A DNA stretch of 64,000 nt from Candidatus Sulfuricurvum sp. RIFRC-1 (GCF_000310245.1 NC_020505.1:682001-746000), one strand, 5' to 3'. Numbered from the stretch's first letter, positions 35,227 through 44,464 are shown. Translations and numbers: made by a program. The notes: generated by a model not told the origin, from the letters alone.

Positions 35227-35913
35227 CTATAGGGCACGTGGGCTCACTACGACGGAAGTTTGTTCTTTCTCATCTTCTGCTTTTGTGTAATGTATTTTTG
35301 CATCGAGCAGCAGTGTTTTAGCGAAATGGGCTTTCGTTCCTGAGGGGAAGTGAGGGTCTTTGAGTAAAACGGATATTTTTTTACTTCCATTATGTTGAAT
35401 GATCCTCTTTAGTGTTCCCTCTCCCATGGCATAGGCGAAATCAGCCAAATACCAGCTTCCAAACTCTTTTTTGAGGTATTTTATATAGCGTATCGCTGCA
35501 TCCGTAGATTTATCGGGATCTAAGCGTTCGTCATGCCCTTTTTTGACACTCAATCCGAAATTTTTAGCGCTTTGTTTACCGAATTGCCATAAACCGGCTG
35601 TTCCATAGCCTCGAGACGATGGATTGAATTTTGATTCGGCATACGGAATTAGTGCGAAAAAAACGGGGATTTCTTCTGCGGTAAATTTGGCTTTGATGTG
35701 TTCAATCTCGGTGGTTGTTTGGGTATAACGATGATAGAGAGGTTTAATGGTCCCTCGATAGCGATCGAGGGTATTATCCAGAACTTGGGTGTCATTTAAA
35801 CTCTCTTCGCTTCCCAGTGATTGCAGTGAAAGATTGATCGCTTCGACTTCGCTTCGGGCATACAGGGTCAGTGAACCCATAAAAATAAATAATAAAAAGA
35901 GAGGTTTGAGCAT
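35227..35913 (-). CDS. Lytic transglycosylase (SLT domain)
   Basis: A 228-residue exported enzyme that would cleave peptidoglycan between MurNAc and GlcNAc. It has a signal peptide (about 1-20, LLFIFMGSLTLYARS) and an SLT core with catalytic Glu in IPYAESKFNPSSRGYGTAGLW, then DERLDPDKSTDAAIRYIKYL and FAYAMGEGTLKR. The arrangement resembles MltD/Slt-type proteins without LysM repeats. Single gene; the GLWQFGKQSAKNFGL segment is typical of the MltD group. Confidence 0.9.
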   Translation of the reverse strand: MLKPLFLLFIFMGSLTLYARSEVEAINLSLQSLGSEESLNDTQVLDNTLDRYRGTIKPLYHRYTQTTTEIEHIKAKFTAEEIPVFFALIPYAESKFNPSSRGYGTAGLWQFGKQSAKNFGLSVKKGHDERLDPDKSTDAAIRYIKYLKKEFGSWYLADFAYAMGEGTLKRIIQHNGSKKISVLLKDPHFPSGTKAHFAKTLLLDAKIHYTKAEDEKEQTSVVVSPRAL

Positions 35914-35954
35914 GATTACCCTTTGTATGAAGTTCTTATCCTAGCGAAATAGAT

Positions 35955-36503
35955 TTAATGGGTCAACAACGCTTGTAAATCTCTCAGAGAATCGATCCGA
36001 TAGGGTGCGGCGCTGAAATCGTGGCTAGCGGTAAAGTCATTTTTAACGACTACACATTCGATTCCGGCATAAGTCCCCTCTGAGAATCTTCAACGACAAT
36101 CGCCTCACTAATAAGATGTGCATCGAAAAGCTGTAAGTCTTTGAGATAGGGGGCAAGGTGCATTTTGGCTCTTTGGTAATCTTCTTCGCACAAGATAAAT
36201 TTTATTAAACGGGTAAGTTTTTTCTCTTGATGAATTTAAAATCAACTCTTCGTGAGGTTGTCACTATCCCCATCCGATACTGCTGCGAGAGATCCTCTAT
36301 CACCTCTTCGACTCCCTCGATAAAGATATCTTCGGTACGAAGGTAATGCTGATAATAGTTGCTTCAGCATTCGCGTGCATGGTTCATGAGTTCCGGATAA
36401 TCATCCAGTTCCAGTGTCGCTCCCAGCTCTTTCCTTGGAACGGAAATACCATACTTCAGTTTCGACGAGGCCCGTTATTGTCAAAGTGAATGAAATGTTT
36501 CAC
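35955..36503 (-). pseudogene. Decayed HAD-superfamily phosphatase gene
   Basis: Translating the minus strand in shifting frames recovers an almost complete HAD phosphatase of the beta-phosphoglucomutase type. KHFIHFDNNG and LVETEVW (motif I region) are in different frames. Next come YGISVPRKELGATLELDDYP, a TGA at 36364-36366, LRTEDIFIEGVEEVIEDL, YRMGIVTTSRRVDF (motif II, T-T-S), KFILCEEDYQRAK, and IVVEDSQRGL (motif IV). A one-base loss at about 36070 precedes AGIECVVVKNDF. At least three frameshifts and one stop make it non-functional. Its GTG would lie one base after the beta-propeller gene stop, so it once ended that operon. Confidence 0.85.
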
Positions 36504-36504
36504 G

Positions 36505-38658
36505 TTAGGCTATTTTACCTCGCAGCTCAGTGATATGGTATATCCACTGATCTCGTTGTTTCGGGCATAAAAGAGCTTGTTCAATCTTAGGGGTGATATG
36601 TTTGTGTTTGGCTATTCTCAGCAGATGGCGTATTTCTGTATCTATTCCGAACAAATCGCAGTAGTTGGCGACTCCCACTGAAAAAATGTCCGGATTTGAG
36701 TCGAGCAGTTTTTTGAGTTGAACATGATAGGATGAACGTAAAAGGTCACCGATACGCTCATGGCGCCCAGGTAGATTGATTAGATTTATAAATTCTTTTT
36801 TAATCGCAGATGCATCACCTATTGAAGCATATTTTTCACATCGTTCTAATTTTTCCAGCCATAATATTTCCAGCTCCTGTGCCCATGGCAAAATCATCAA
36901 TTCTGAATGGGTATCAATCAAACTGTATGCTGATCGCCAGTGGCTGTGAGTTATGGCATGGTGAAGATTCAAGGCATGTGAAACAAACGTTTTAATGTTT
37001 AAAAATTCTTTTTCGTACTGAGGAATCAGACTGAACTCACTCATGAGTACCTGAACATATTCAAATGTTTGCTCTTTTAATGCTTCGGTAATAGCAGCTA
37101 TCAGCTCGCCGGCCTCCTTGATGAGATCATTGTAGGAGGGAAGTTTTCGTAGGAGTGGATAGCGTATTATTAGATGGTTGAGTTGTGTATAGTTTCGTTC
37201 ATAGACTGCTTTGGAATACATTCTGAAAATATCAGTATGCTGAATCAGCAGTAGTATGTATGGACGCTTGGCATTGACTGTCGCAAAAGGGGCTAGCTCT
37301 GCTTGTGCCTCTTGTCTCTTGTCAACGAACATTAATTTTTGCGCTTTTTTGAATCGTTCGCCCCATTGCTCTTCCACTTTCGCGTATAACATAGTGGAGT
37401 TTAACAGGGGAAACTGTTCGACAAGGCCGTAAAAAGGGGAGAATTTTTGATGTTTGAAAAGGTAGCTTAGTTGTTTCATTTGTGAAAATGCCGCTAATAT
37501 AGCACCGATTTCTTTTGACTTGGTTGGCATGAATGGTTGCAGGTGTATTTTGGCTTGTTCGGTCTCTCCCTTTTCGAGTAGCGCTTTAGCGTGCTGTAGG
37601 GAACGTTGAAAGAGGGATTCAAGAAGATTATAGGTGTTGCTCTCTTTGAGCAGAGGCTCTTGTTCACAGTAAAGATAAGCCTGTGCGTACGATTTTGATT
37701 CTATAAGCTTTTCGAGCTGATTAAACGGAAGGAGATCGAATTGAAAAAGTTCGCCGGTTGCGGTTCCGACGTAGAGATTATCGGATTCATCTTTGCATAG
37801 TGCTGTAATCGGCTGATCGACATCAATATAACGTTCATAGATAATCTGCATCGTATTTGCATTGATCAGGGTAGCGTAGGGTTTGTCACCGACGGCTAAA
37901 ATATAAGATTCCTGTCCAATCTTTAGTAACTGGCTAATGGTATTTATGGAGGTAGAGAGACGTTGATTTGGATGTTTGCCTTTGGAATCGATTTTTAAAA
38001 TAGTACCGCTTCGGTTTCCGATGATTAGGTTGTCTTTGTAGAAAAGTAAAGCAGAGTTTTCAACGTAGCTCGGATGATAGCGCTTTGTTCTGGTCTGGGA
38101 TCGATAATGGGTTAAAACGACACTTCCGCCATATCCAGATGTGGCCAGACGATTCCCATCAAAAGCAAAGGCAGAGACAAAGTTAATTTTCGGTTTGACA
38201 TACAAAGAGGTATACTCAGGGTAAGAGTGCAACCTGGAAATAAGTGCAGGCGAATCAAAACGCCAGAGCAATACTCGACCTTGATCTGTTCCGCAGATAA
38301 AATGAAGACCGTCATTTGCAAACATGAGTGCAGTAGGTGTTTGTTGATCGAGTTCAAAGCGATGGATAATTTTTTTTTCTTGAAGATCGATAATATTTAA
38401 TCTTTCACTTCGTGTGTTTCCGAAAAGAAGGTTCATATGGTTTGGATCGAAAGCACATAAAAGTTGAGCATTTTCAGGAATATTCAAACGTAAGATTTTT
38501 TTATTTGTCTTGGTTTGAGTATTAAATAGACAAATTTCATGATTAGCAGTTACAACACCGATTAGAGGATATTGCAGAGGCTGTATCAGAACTATTGGTG
38601 ATTCAAACTGTGTCAAATCGGTTTTAGTAGGCATATTTTTATAGTTCTCAGTTGGCAT
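36505..38658 (-). CDS. WD40-like beta-propeller protein with helical C-terminal half
   Basis: About 717 residues from ATG 38658 (or 709 from ATG 38634); a longer reading to 38706 is unlikely. The first ~330 residues are WD40-like beta-propeller blades (HFICGTDQGRVLLWRFDSP, RLATSGYGGSVVLTHY, NLYVGTATGELFQFDLLPF). The remaining ~390 are helical and TPR-like, rich in Leu, Glu and Lys (ALLEKGETEQAKIHLQPF). No signal peptide or TM, so cytoplasmic. I do not know its function; scaffolding of a complex is a common role for such an architecture. The decayed phosphatase gene follows directly. Confidence 0.72.
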   Translation of the reverse strand: MPTENYKNMPTKTDLTQFESPIVLIQPLQYPLIGVVTANHEICLFNTQTKTNKKILRLNIPENAQLLCAFDPNHMNLLFGNTRSERLNIIDLQEKKIIHRFELDQQTPTALMFANDGLHFICGTDQGRVLLWRFDSPALISRLHSYPEYTSLYVKPKINFVSAFAFDGNRLATSGYGGSVVLTHYRSQTRTKRYHPSYVENSALLFYKDNLIIGNRSGTILKIDSKGKHPNQRLSTSINTISQLLKIGQESYILAVGDKPYATLINANTMQIIYERYIDVDQPITALCKDESDNLYVGTATGELFQFDLLPFNQLEKLIESKSYAQAYLYCEQEPLLKESNTYNLLESLFQRSLQHAKALLEKGETEQAKIHLQPFMPTKSKEIGAILAAFSQMKQLSYLFKHQKFSPFYGLVEQFPLLNSTMLYAKVEEQWGERFKKAQKLMFVDKRQEAQAELAPFATVNAKRPYILLLIQHTDIFRMYSKAVYERNYTQLNHLIIRYPLLRKLPSYNDLIKEAGELIAAITEALKEQTFEYVQVLMSEFSLIPQYEKEFLNIKTFVSHALNLHHAITHSHWRSAYSLIDTHSELMILPWAQELEILWLEKLERCEKYASIGDASAIKKEFINLINLPGRHERIGDLLRSSYHVQLKKLLDSNPDIFSVGVANYCDLFGIDTEIRHLLRIAKHKHITPKIEQALLCPKQRDQWIYHITELRGKIA

Positions 38659-38764
38659 TATTGATTGTAGGGGCAGTATAGCATAACACCATGCAGATAA
38701 TACCAATTTTTGTAATGGTTGGCTACAATAGTTGTATCGATTTTATAGTAAGAAGGAAAACTTC

Positions 38765-39085
38765 ATGCAGTCAGAGAGAAAGCTGATTATTCGTTTTGCA
38801 CTTGATTTTGATATCAAGGAGATCAATACGTATGCAGGGTACAAAGGTGATTTAATCGTTAAAATTACGACGACTGATATGAAAGCAGTCACGGAAATAC
38901 GAAGGTATGCGAATAGTTTAAATATTAAAGAAGTTGTCGTTAAACAAAATCCGCATCTTTTAGAGTTTGAAGTCTTTTGTGTTACGCCGGATAAAGAAGT
39001 TTACCATCTCAAAGAAGAAGATGAGACGGTGGAAGCCATTCATATCAAACACCCGGTTAAAGATATTTGGAACGGAAGTAAGTAA
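38765..39085 (+). CDS. Conserved hypothetical protein
   Basis: A 106-residue cytoplasmic protein starting at ATG 38765 (MQSERKLIIRF) after an AAGGAAAA SD; an upstream in-frame start at 38732 adds 11 residues without SD. Mixed alpha/beta composition with acidic C-terminal half (EEDETVEAIHI). I do not recognise a family. It is divergent from the beta-propeller gene and ends 2 bp before the convergent methyltransferase gene. A -10-like TACAAT lies about 40 bp upstream. Confidence 0.7.
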   Translation: MQSERKLIIRFALDFDIKEINTYAGYKGDLIVKITTTDMKAVTEIRRYANSLNIKEVVVKQNPHLLEFEVFCVTPDKEVYHLKEEDETVEAIHIKHPVKDIWNGSK

Positions 39086-39086
39086 T

Positions 39087-40025
39087 TTATCCTATTTTTG
39101 TCCCGGTTAAAAATAGATAATCTTTACCCGTAACGGTAACTCGAAACTTTTTTTGCTGCAAATATTTTTTACAGTAGTAGATATCTTTGATGAGTATCGA
39201 CATTTCTGAATAGGGATAATTAGGAGCTTTGGCACCGTAAATCATCTCTCCTCCCATCCAACGGCAATTTGGAAATCCTAAAATCATCGCCCCTTCTTTA
39301 CTCAAATACTCTTGCACTAACGACGCAAAGAGGGCTTTGAACTCCAATGTACTGCTTTGCAATGTTCCGATCGTGATGATGAGGTCAAAGCGTCCTAAGT
39401 CGAGTGAGGCGAGATCGTTGATGTCGTGGACGTAAAAGATAGCATTCCCCTCATTGAATCGCTCTCGTGCAACACTGATGGCACTTTGTGAAAAATCGAT
39501 CCCGACGAGGGAGAGATTCATGTACTCTTCAGAGGAGAGGATTTGACGGATGAGGTCGAATTCGTCCCCTGTATTGATCCCCAGATTAAGAATCCGTTTT
39601 CTCTCCCCGACTTTGACGCTATGTAAAGCTCGCAGGTAGGCGCTCAGAAATGCCGGTTCTTCGTTTTTATGAATCGCCGCGAAACGGGATGCGATTCCGT
39701 ATTTTTCCTCTTTTTCCTCTGAACGGTGAAACGAATCGCTGAGGTCGAGTTTTTCGTAAGTGATTTGTACGGTGTGTTCAGAAATGATCTTCGGTGTCAG
39801 CATCCGACAAAACAGCAATTCGCCTAAATCACTCCATGCTTTGTAACTGCGATAGAGATACTCATTTCCATTGATCGTGATGGTTTCACCTGCATAGTGT
39901 CCGCGACCGATATCGGGATTGAGAGCTTCGAAGGTTAGGTGATCGGCCCCTTTTAGGGTTTCATGCGCCCATGAGAGGATATCGGTAAGGGGTTCGGTAG
40001 TAAAGGCTTTCAAAACATCTCCCAC
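39087..40025 (-). CDS. SAM-dependent methyltransferase (class I)
   Basis: A 312-residue protein. The Rossmann methyltransferase core lies at about 150-280: RILNLGINTGDEFDLI (motif I), LSLVGIDFSQSAISVA (acidic end of beta2), HDINDLASLDLGRFDLIITIG (motif IV region). The N-terminal ~145 residues have no clear counterpart and may bind the substrate. The start overlaps the pseudouridine synthase gene by 16 bp, so they are cotranscribed, and an RNA-related substrate is conceivable. The exact target is unknown. Confidence 0.8.
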   Translation of the reverse strand: MGDVLKAFTTEPLTDILSWAHETLKGADHLTFEALNPDIGRGHYAGETITINGNEYLYRSYKAWSDLGELLFCRMLTPKIISEHTVQITYEKLDLSDSFHRSEEKEEKYGIASRFAAIHKNEEPAFLSAYLRALHSVKVGERKRILNLGINTGDEFDLIRQILSSEEYMNLSLVGIDFSQSAISVARERFNEGNAIFYVHDINDLASLDLGRFDLIITIGTLQSSTLEFKALFASLVQEYLSKEGAMILGFPNCRWMGGEMIYGAKAPNYPYSEMSILIKDIYYCKKYLQQKKFRVTVTGKDYLFLTGTKIG

Positions 40026-40690
40026 GGTTTATTCCATACAATGAGTTGAGTTTTACATGCCTCACTTCCAAACCGCTCCCCCTCATCGGGGGATGAAACA
40101 AACTCAAATGCTTCATCGTTTAAATGAAACCGAAGAGCGAAGGCGTGCAGATACCCCCGTTCTTCCTTGCGTGCTTCATCGGACTGTGCATAGCGCTCAT
40201 CTCCTGCGATGGGGGAGCCGAGACTTTTGAGGGCGACGCGGATTTGATGGGTTTTACCCGTATGAGGCTTAATGAGAAAAAAGCGCTCATGGGTACGCAA
40301 GGCACAGCTGATAAACTGAGTGATAGCAGGATTCTCCATCGTCGTGAGAAGTTTATAATCCCCCCGTCGCGCACTGCTCATGTCTCCTTTAATCCACCCC
40401 ATTTTCTTCTTCGGTTTGCGCATCGAGACGGCGAGATAGTATTTTTCAATCTCTCTATTTTCGAACATTTTTCCGAATTGTGCCGCAGTTTCGGAATTTT
40501 TGGCGAGGATCACAAGTCCTGAGGTCATTTTATCGAGACGGTGGACGGGGTAGAGGGGGATTCCGAGCTGTTCGGAAACCTGTACGACAAATCCCGCTTC
40601 GGTTTCGGAGTGGAAATTTACACCTGCACCTTTGTGGGCAAGGAGAAAACGGTCGTTTTCATAAACGATAAGAATAGATTTTTGATTCAT
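40010..40690 (-). CDS. RluA-family pseudouridine synthase
   Basis: A 226-residue synthase with the RluA catalytic motif PVHRLDKMTSGLVILAKN (Asp in HRLD is the nucleophile), and TGKTHQIRVALKSLGSPIAGD towards the C-terminus. No S4 domain is present, as in the small RluA/TruC-like members. It would isomerise specific uridines in rRNA or tRNA; the site cannot be read from the sequence. Followed by the overlapping methyltransferase gene. Confidence 0.9.
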   Translation of the reverse strand: MNQKSILIVYENDRFLLAHKGAGVNFHSETEAGFVVQVSEQLGIPLYPVHRLDKMTSGLVILAKNSETAAQFGKMFENREIEKYYLAVSMRKPKKKMGWIKGDMSSARRGDYKLLTTMENPAITQFISCALRTHERFFLIKPHTGKTHQIRVALKSLGSPIAGDERYAQSDEARKEERGYLHAFALRFHLNDEAFEFVSSPDEGERFGSEACKTQLIVWNKPWEMF

Positions 40691-40823
40691 TTTTAAACGG
40701 CTTTTTGATTTAAAATCTTATTTTCATATTGTACCTGCATTAACATACAGTTTATATTTCATAGTGCTTTATAGTGCTAAAATGATAAAAATGAGGATTG
40801 AAATATTCAAAAAAGGGGCAGGG

Positions 40824-41039
40824 ATGTATGCATACGGAATGCACGGTTGGGGGATGTTTTTTGGTTGGCTGATTCCTATAGGATTGTTATTAATGCTTGT
40901 CTATTTTTTCAATGAAAAAAGAGGTTCATCCGCTAAAGATATTTTGGATCGGCGTTATGCCAAAGGGGAAATTGATACCAAAGAATACCGAGAACGGCTG
41001 AAAGAACTTAGTTCTGTGAACGAGGATAATAGCGATTAA
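40824..41039 (+). CDS. Small membrane protein with SHOCT motif
   Basis: A 71-residue protein from ATG 40824 ([20 protein letters not shown]) with GGGGCAGGG as SD; a longer reading from 40764 looks like leader. One TM helix (about 10-28), then a cytoplasmic SHOCT motif ([25 protein letters not shown]). SHOCT motifs are short C-terminal oligomerisation or targeting segments found on many membrane proteins. The His/Met/Gly-rich start and the following Cu-type ATPase 13 bp away suggest a role with copper export. ATAGTGCT repeats (40761 and 40771) upstream may be a regulator site. Confidence 0.8.
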   Translation: MYAYGMHGWGMFFGWLIPIGLLLMLVYFFNEKRGSSAKDILDRRYAKGEIDTKEYRERLKELSSVNEDNSD

Positions 41040-41052
41040 TAAAGGATATCCG

Positions 41053-43350
41053 ATGGCAAAAGATATTGTCTGCGGAATGGAGGTTTCCCCCTCGACGCCG
41101 TATCAAAGCGATTATAAGGCTCAACACTATCTGTTTTGCTCCGGTCATTGTCAGCGCAAATTTGAAGAGCATCCCGAACACTACCTTTCCGAACCTCCCT
41201 CCGTATCGTGTCATAATCATAGCTGTGCCGTTGATACCGCTATTTATACCTGCCCCATGCATCCTGAAGTGGAGCAAATAGGGCCGGGCAGCTGTCCTAA
41301 ATGCGGTATGGCGCTTGAGCCCAAAACATTGCAGCTCGAAGACGATACCACCGAATACGATGCGATGAAGCGCCGTTTTTGGATGAGCTTGCTGTTATCG
41401 GTCGTGGTATTGATTAGTGCGATGGGCTCGGAGTTTTTTCCCGAACAATTTGACGCGATGATCGATCCCAAATCGCGCCAGTGGTTTGAAATGTTCCTCT
41501 CCGTTCCGGTCGTTTGGTGGGGGGGATCGATTTTCTATATTCGGGCATGGGAATCGGTTCGTAACCGCAGTCTTAATATGTTTACCCTCATAGCACTGGG
41601 TACTGCAACCGCATGGAGTTACAGTGCCGCCGCCGTTCTTTTCTCAAACCTTTTTCCGGAAAATCTGTTGACCCATATGGGGGTAGTTCCGGTCTATTTC
41701 GAAGCGGCAGCGGTCATCACTGCCCTTGTCTTGCTGGGGCAGGTTTTGGAACTACGCGCCCGAAGCCGAACCAACGATGCCATCCGCCTTTTGCTGGGAC
41801 TTTCACCGAAGAGTGCGCGTATTATCCGCTCGGATGGCAGTGAAGAGGATATCCCGCTCAATGGTGTACACTCAGGTGATAGACTCCGAATCCGTCCGGG
41901 AGAGAAGATTCCGGTGGACGGTGACGTGACCCTGGGGGAGAGTTATGTGGACGAATCGATGCTGACCGGAGAGCCGATTCCCGTCTCCAAAAAAAAGGGA
42001 GACCGTCTGATCGGTGCGACGATTAATACGACGGGAAGTCTCATTATGCAGGCACAGAAAGTGGGAGCCGATACGCTCCTTTCCCAAATTGTGGCGATGG
42101 TCTCGCAGGCACAGCGCTCCCGTGCGCCGATTCAGAAGAGTGCCGACAGAGTATCGGGTTATTTTGTCCCCGTGGTCATTTTGATTTCACTCATAACGTT
42201 TATTGTTTGGTATCTATTCGGACCTGAACCGTCGCTCGGGTATGCTCTCGTCAATGCCGTAGCGGTGCTGATTATCGCCTGTCCATGCGCACTGGGATTG
42301 GCCACCCCCATATCGATTATGGTCGGTACCGGCAAAGGGGCAACGGCGGGAGTACTCATCAAAAATGCCGAAGCGCTGGAGATAATGGAAAAAATCGATA
42401 TCCTCGTCGTCGATAAAACGGGAACGCTGACGGAGGGAAAACCCAAAATGGTTTCCGTTATTTCCCAAGAGGGGTGGGATGAAAACAGGATTGTTACTTT
42501 GGCGGCTTCGCTGGAGAGAGGGAGCGAGCATCCTCTTGCATTAGCGGTAGTGAACGGCGCGCAGGAGAGAGGATTATCCCTGAGTGAAGCAGATCAGTTT
42601 CGATCGGTAACGGGCAAAGGGGTTGTGGGGATTATCGAAGGGGGCAGGATTGCGCTGGGGAATGTTGCACTTATGAAAGAGATGGGGGTCGAAACCGTCG
42701 CGCTTACGGCTGCTGCGGATGATTTGCGCCGCAGGGGAGAGAGTGTAATGTTTCTTTCCGTCGATGAAGCCCTAGTCGGGATACTCGGAGTCGCCGATCC
42801 GATTAAAGCGACCACCGCGCAGGCGATCCGTGATTTGCATGCGGAGGGGGTAGATGTCGTGATGTTAAGCGGGGACAACCGTATCACCGCCGAAGCGGTT
42901 GCCGCCCGACTAGGGATTGATCGGGTCGAAGCCGAAGTATTGCCGCAGCAAAAAGCCGAAACGATAAAACGGCTCCAAAGCGAGGGACATATCGTCGCTA
43001 TGGCAGGGGATGGGATCAACGATGCCCCCGCACTGGCTCAGGCTCATGTGGGGATCGCGATGGGGAGCGGAACCGATGTCGCGATGGAGAGTGCGGGTAT
43101 CACCCTCATCAAAGGAGACCTTCGCGGGATCGTCCGAGCACGCCGTCTCAGCCGTGCGACGATGCGTAATATCCGTCAAAACCTCTTTTTCGCGTTCATT
43201 TATAACAGTGCAGGGATACCGATTGCCGCTGGGGTTTTGTATCCCTTCTTCGGTCTTTTGCTATCACCGATGATTGCAGCTCTCGCGATGAGCTTTAGTT
43301 CGGTATCGGTCATTACGAATGCGTTGAGATTGAGAGGGGAAAAACTTTAA
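41053..43350 (+). CDS. Copper-type heavy-metal P1B-ATPase with YHS and CxxC zinc-ribbon-like N-terminus
   Basis: A 765-residue ATPase with an unusual N-terminus. A YHS-type domain (about 1-45, [14 protein letters not shown] then [14 protein letters not shown]) is followed by a heavy-metal-binding element (YTCPMHPE at about 70 and [10 protein letters not shown] at about 88). Then come eight TM helices with the CPC motif ([13 protein letters not shown], near 410), TGE in the actuator domain, the phospho-acceptor [11 protein letters not shown] at about 454, and [14 protein letters not shown] and the CPMHP element fit copper (CopA/CopB-like) or silver export. Its partner is the SHOCT protein just upstream. 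Confidence 0.93.
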   Translation: MAKDIVCGMEVSPSTPYQSDYKAQHYLFCSGHCQRKFEEHPEHYLSEPPSVSCHNHSCAVDTAIYTCPMHPEVEQIGPGSCPKCGMALEPKTLQLEDDTTEYDAMKRRFWMSLLLSVVVLISAMGSEFFPEQFDAMIDPKSRQWFEMFLSVPVVWWGGSIFYIRAWESVRNRSLNMFTLIALGTATAWSYSAAAVLFSNLFPENLLTHMGVVPVYFEAAAVITALVLLGQVLELRARSRTNDAIRLLLGLSPKSARIIRSDGSEEDIPLNGVHSGDRLRIRPGEKIPVDGDVTLGESYVDESMLTGEPIPVSKKKGDRLIGATINTTGSLIMQAQKVGADTLLSQIVAMVSQAQRSRAPIQKSADRVSGYFVPVVILISLITFIVWYLFGPEPSLGYALVNAVAVLIIACPCALGLATPISIMVGTGKGATAGVLIKNAEALEIMEKIDILVVDKTGTLTEGKPKMVSVISQEGWDENRIVTLAASLERGSEHPLALAVVNGAQERGLSLSEADQFRSVTGKGVVGIIEGGRIALGNVALMKEMGVETVALTAAADDLRRRGESVMFLSVDEALVGILGVADPIKATTAQAIRDLHAEGVDVVMLSGDNRITAEAVAARLGIDRVEAEVLPQQKAETIKRLQSEGHIVAMAGDGINDAPALAQAHVGIAMGSGTDVAMESAGITLIKGDLRGIVRARRLSRATMRNIRQNLFFAFIYNSAGIPIAAGVLYPFFGLLLSPMIAALAMSFSSVSVITNALRLRGEKL

Positions 43351-43392
43351 TATCTTATAGGCAGAGGCATTATTTGATACAATACAGATACT

Positions 43393-43650
43393 ATGAAAAA
43401 AATGCCTGAATTAAAAACCGAAGAAGAGATCGCAGCGTTTTGGGGCGAGCATGACTCGACCGAGTACATCGACTGGGATAAAGCCAAAAAAACACGGCTT
43501 CCTAATCTTCAAAAAAGCGCGAAAACGATCTCGATTCGTATGCCTGTCGATATGATCGAAACACTCAAAATTCAAGCCAATAAAAATGACATTCCCTATC
43601 AGTCGTATCTCAAGATGCTGATTTCGGATGGATTAAAGGCGCATGGGTAA
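43393..43650 (+). CDS. CopG/BrnA-family antitoxin-like protein (orphan)
   Basis: An 85-residue protein with the CopG_antitoxin pattern: an N-terminal tail (EEIAAFWGEHDSTEYIDW) and a C-terminal ribbon-helix-helix (KTISIRMPVDMIETLKIQA, then SYLKMLISDGL). Partners of BrnT-like toxins usually lie directly upstream; here only 42 bp separate it from the ATPase gene and no toxin is present. A -10-like TACAAT (43378-43383) would start transcription 2-3 bases before ATG, implying a leaderless message. It may be a solitary regulator. Confidence 0.8.
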   Translation: MKKMPELKTEEEIAAFWGEHDSTEYIDWDKAKKTRLPNLQKSAKTISIRMPVDMIETLKIQANKNDIPYQSYLKMLISDGLKAHG

Positions 43651-43654
43651 ATTA

Positions 43655-43680
43655 CGTCATTCCCGACCTGATCGGGAATC
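43655..43680. repeat. REP-like half element
   Basis: CGTCATTCCCGACCTGATCG followed by GGAATC forms a hairpin (ATTCCCGA/TCGGGAAT around CCTGA). It shares the CGTCATTCC start with the double element at 10038 and lacks the second half. It lies just after the antitoxin-like gene and before the convergent lipoprotein stop. Confidence 0.6.
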
Positions 43681-43696
43681 TAACTATCTGGTGCCT

Positions 43697-44464
43697 TTAA
43701 CCCTTAACGAGACTATTTTTAAATTCTAATAGTATTGTAGAATGCGTACTACTATTCTTATCATCAAAGATTTCAGGTAATTTAGTATTTGGACCGGTAT
43801 CTATTGGAGAAGTGAGGGGTTCTTGAATAGCATTAGAATCTGTAAGGATGATTCCCAATGCGCCATTAATAAAATTTTTAATGGTAAGTGTTTCGCCAGT
43901 ATATTTTGAAAATATCAGTGTATTCTTAGAAAGAGTATATATTCCATCATCTCCTCTGTATGAATTATGCTGATATGCAAATCTGCTATATATTTTATTT
44001 CCTCCGGTAAGGAGATTTTTTTCAAAAACAATAATTCCATTACCATCTGAATCATTTATATAATCTTGATTATTGCTGATGAAAACATCGTATCCTCTTC
44101 CACCAGCAAGATAATCGCCATGTTTATCATCGTTACCATTGATATCATTCCCAAAAATAATATCTTCACCTTTTTCACCGTATATAAAATCAGTACCATC
44201 TTCGCCATATAGAATATCATCACCCCGTCCAGCAAAAAAGAGATCATTTTTAGGAGAGCCTTTTAAAGTATCGTTTCCTTCATCAATATCAGCGAATTCT
44301 TCACCCACATCACCAATCCCTTCTCCAATGATAATCTTCCCATTGAGTTCAATTGTATGAATATTGGTCGTTGTAAGATGATCGTGTATTGAACAGCCAG
44401 AAGAAAAGAAAATAATAACTATGCCTAATAGTGTCAAAAATGGTTTTATAAAATAGGTCATCAT
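43697..44464 (-). CDS. Lipoprotein with RTX-type calcium-binding repeats
   Basis: A 255-residue predicted lipoprotein: signal peptide with lipobox FFSSGC (Cys24) after a hydrophobic stretch. RTX-like nonapeptide repeats follow at about 62-105 (NDTLKGSPKNDLFFAGRGDD, then LYGEDGTDF, IYGEKGEDI, LAGGRGYD), and a ~120-residue C-terminal part with Ser/Thr/Asn. Calcium bound to such repeats folds a beta-roll outside the cell. RTX repeats on a lipid-anchored protein rather than on a type I-secreted toxin are uncommon. The gene is AT-rich compared with its neighbours, which suggests foreign origin. Divergent from the TetR gene. Confidence 0.78.
   Translation of the reverse strand: MMTYFIKPFLTLLGIVIIFFSSGCSIHDHLTTTNIHTIELNGKIIIGEGIGDVGEEFADIDEGNDTLKGSPKNDLFFAGRGDDILYGEDGTDFIYGEKGEDIIFGNDINGNDDKHGDYLAGGRGYDVFISNNQDYINDSDGNGIIVFEKNLLTGGNKIYSRFAYQHNSYRGDDGIYTLSKNTLIFSKYTGETLTIKNFINGALGIILTDSNAIQEPLTSPIDTGPNTKLPEIFDDKNSSTHSTILLEFKNSLVKG

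Noticed and set aside
36364-36366. In-frame TGA in the HAD phosphatase remnant as a possible selenocysteine codon, since selD is in the window
   Set aside because: The same gene has at least three frameshifts elsewhere, no selA/selB/tRNA-Sec was seen, and the TGA is not at a catalytic position of the HAD family. Decay explains it.
40761-40823. Longer N-terminus for the SHOCT protein beginning at 40764
   Set aside because: No SD precedes it, the extra residues are not conserved-looking, and ATG 40824 has a good G-rich SD.
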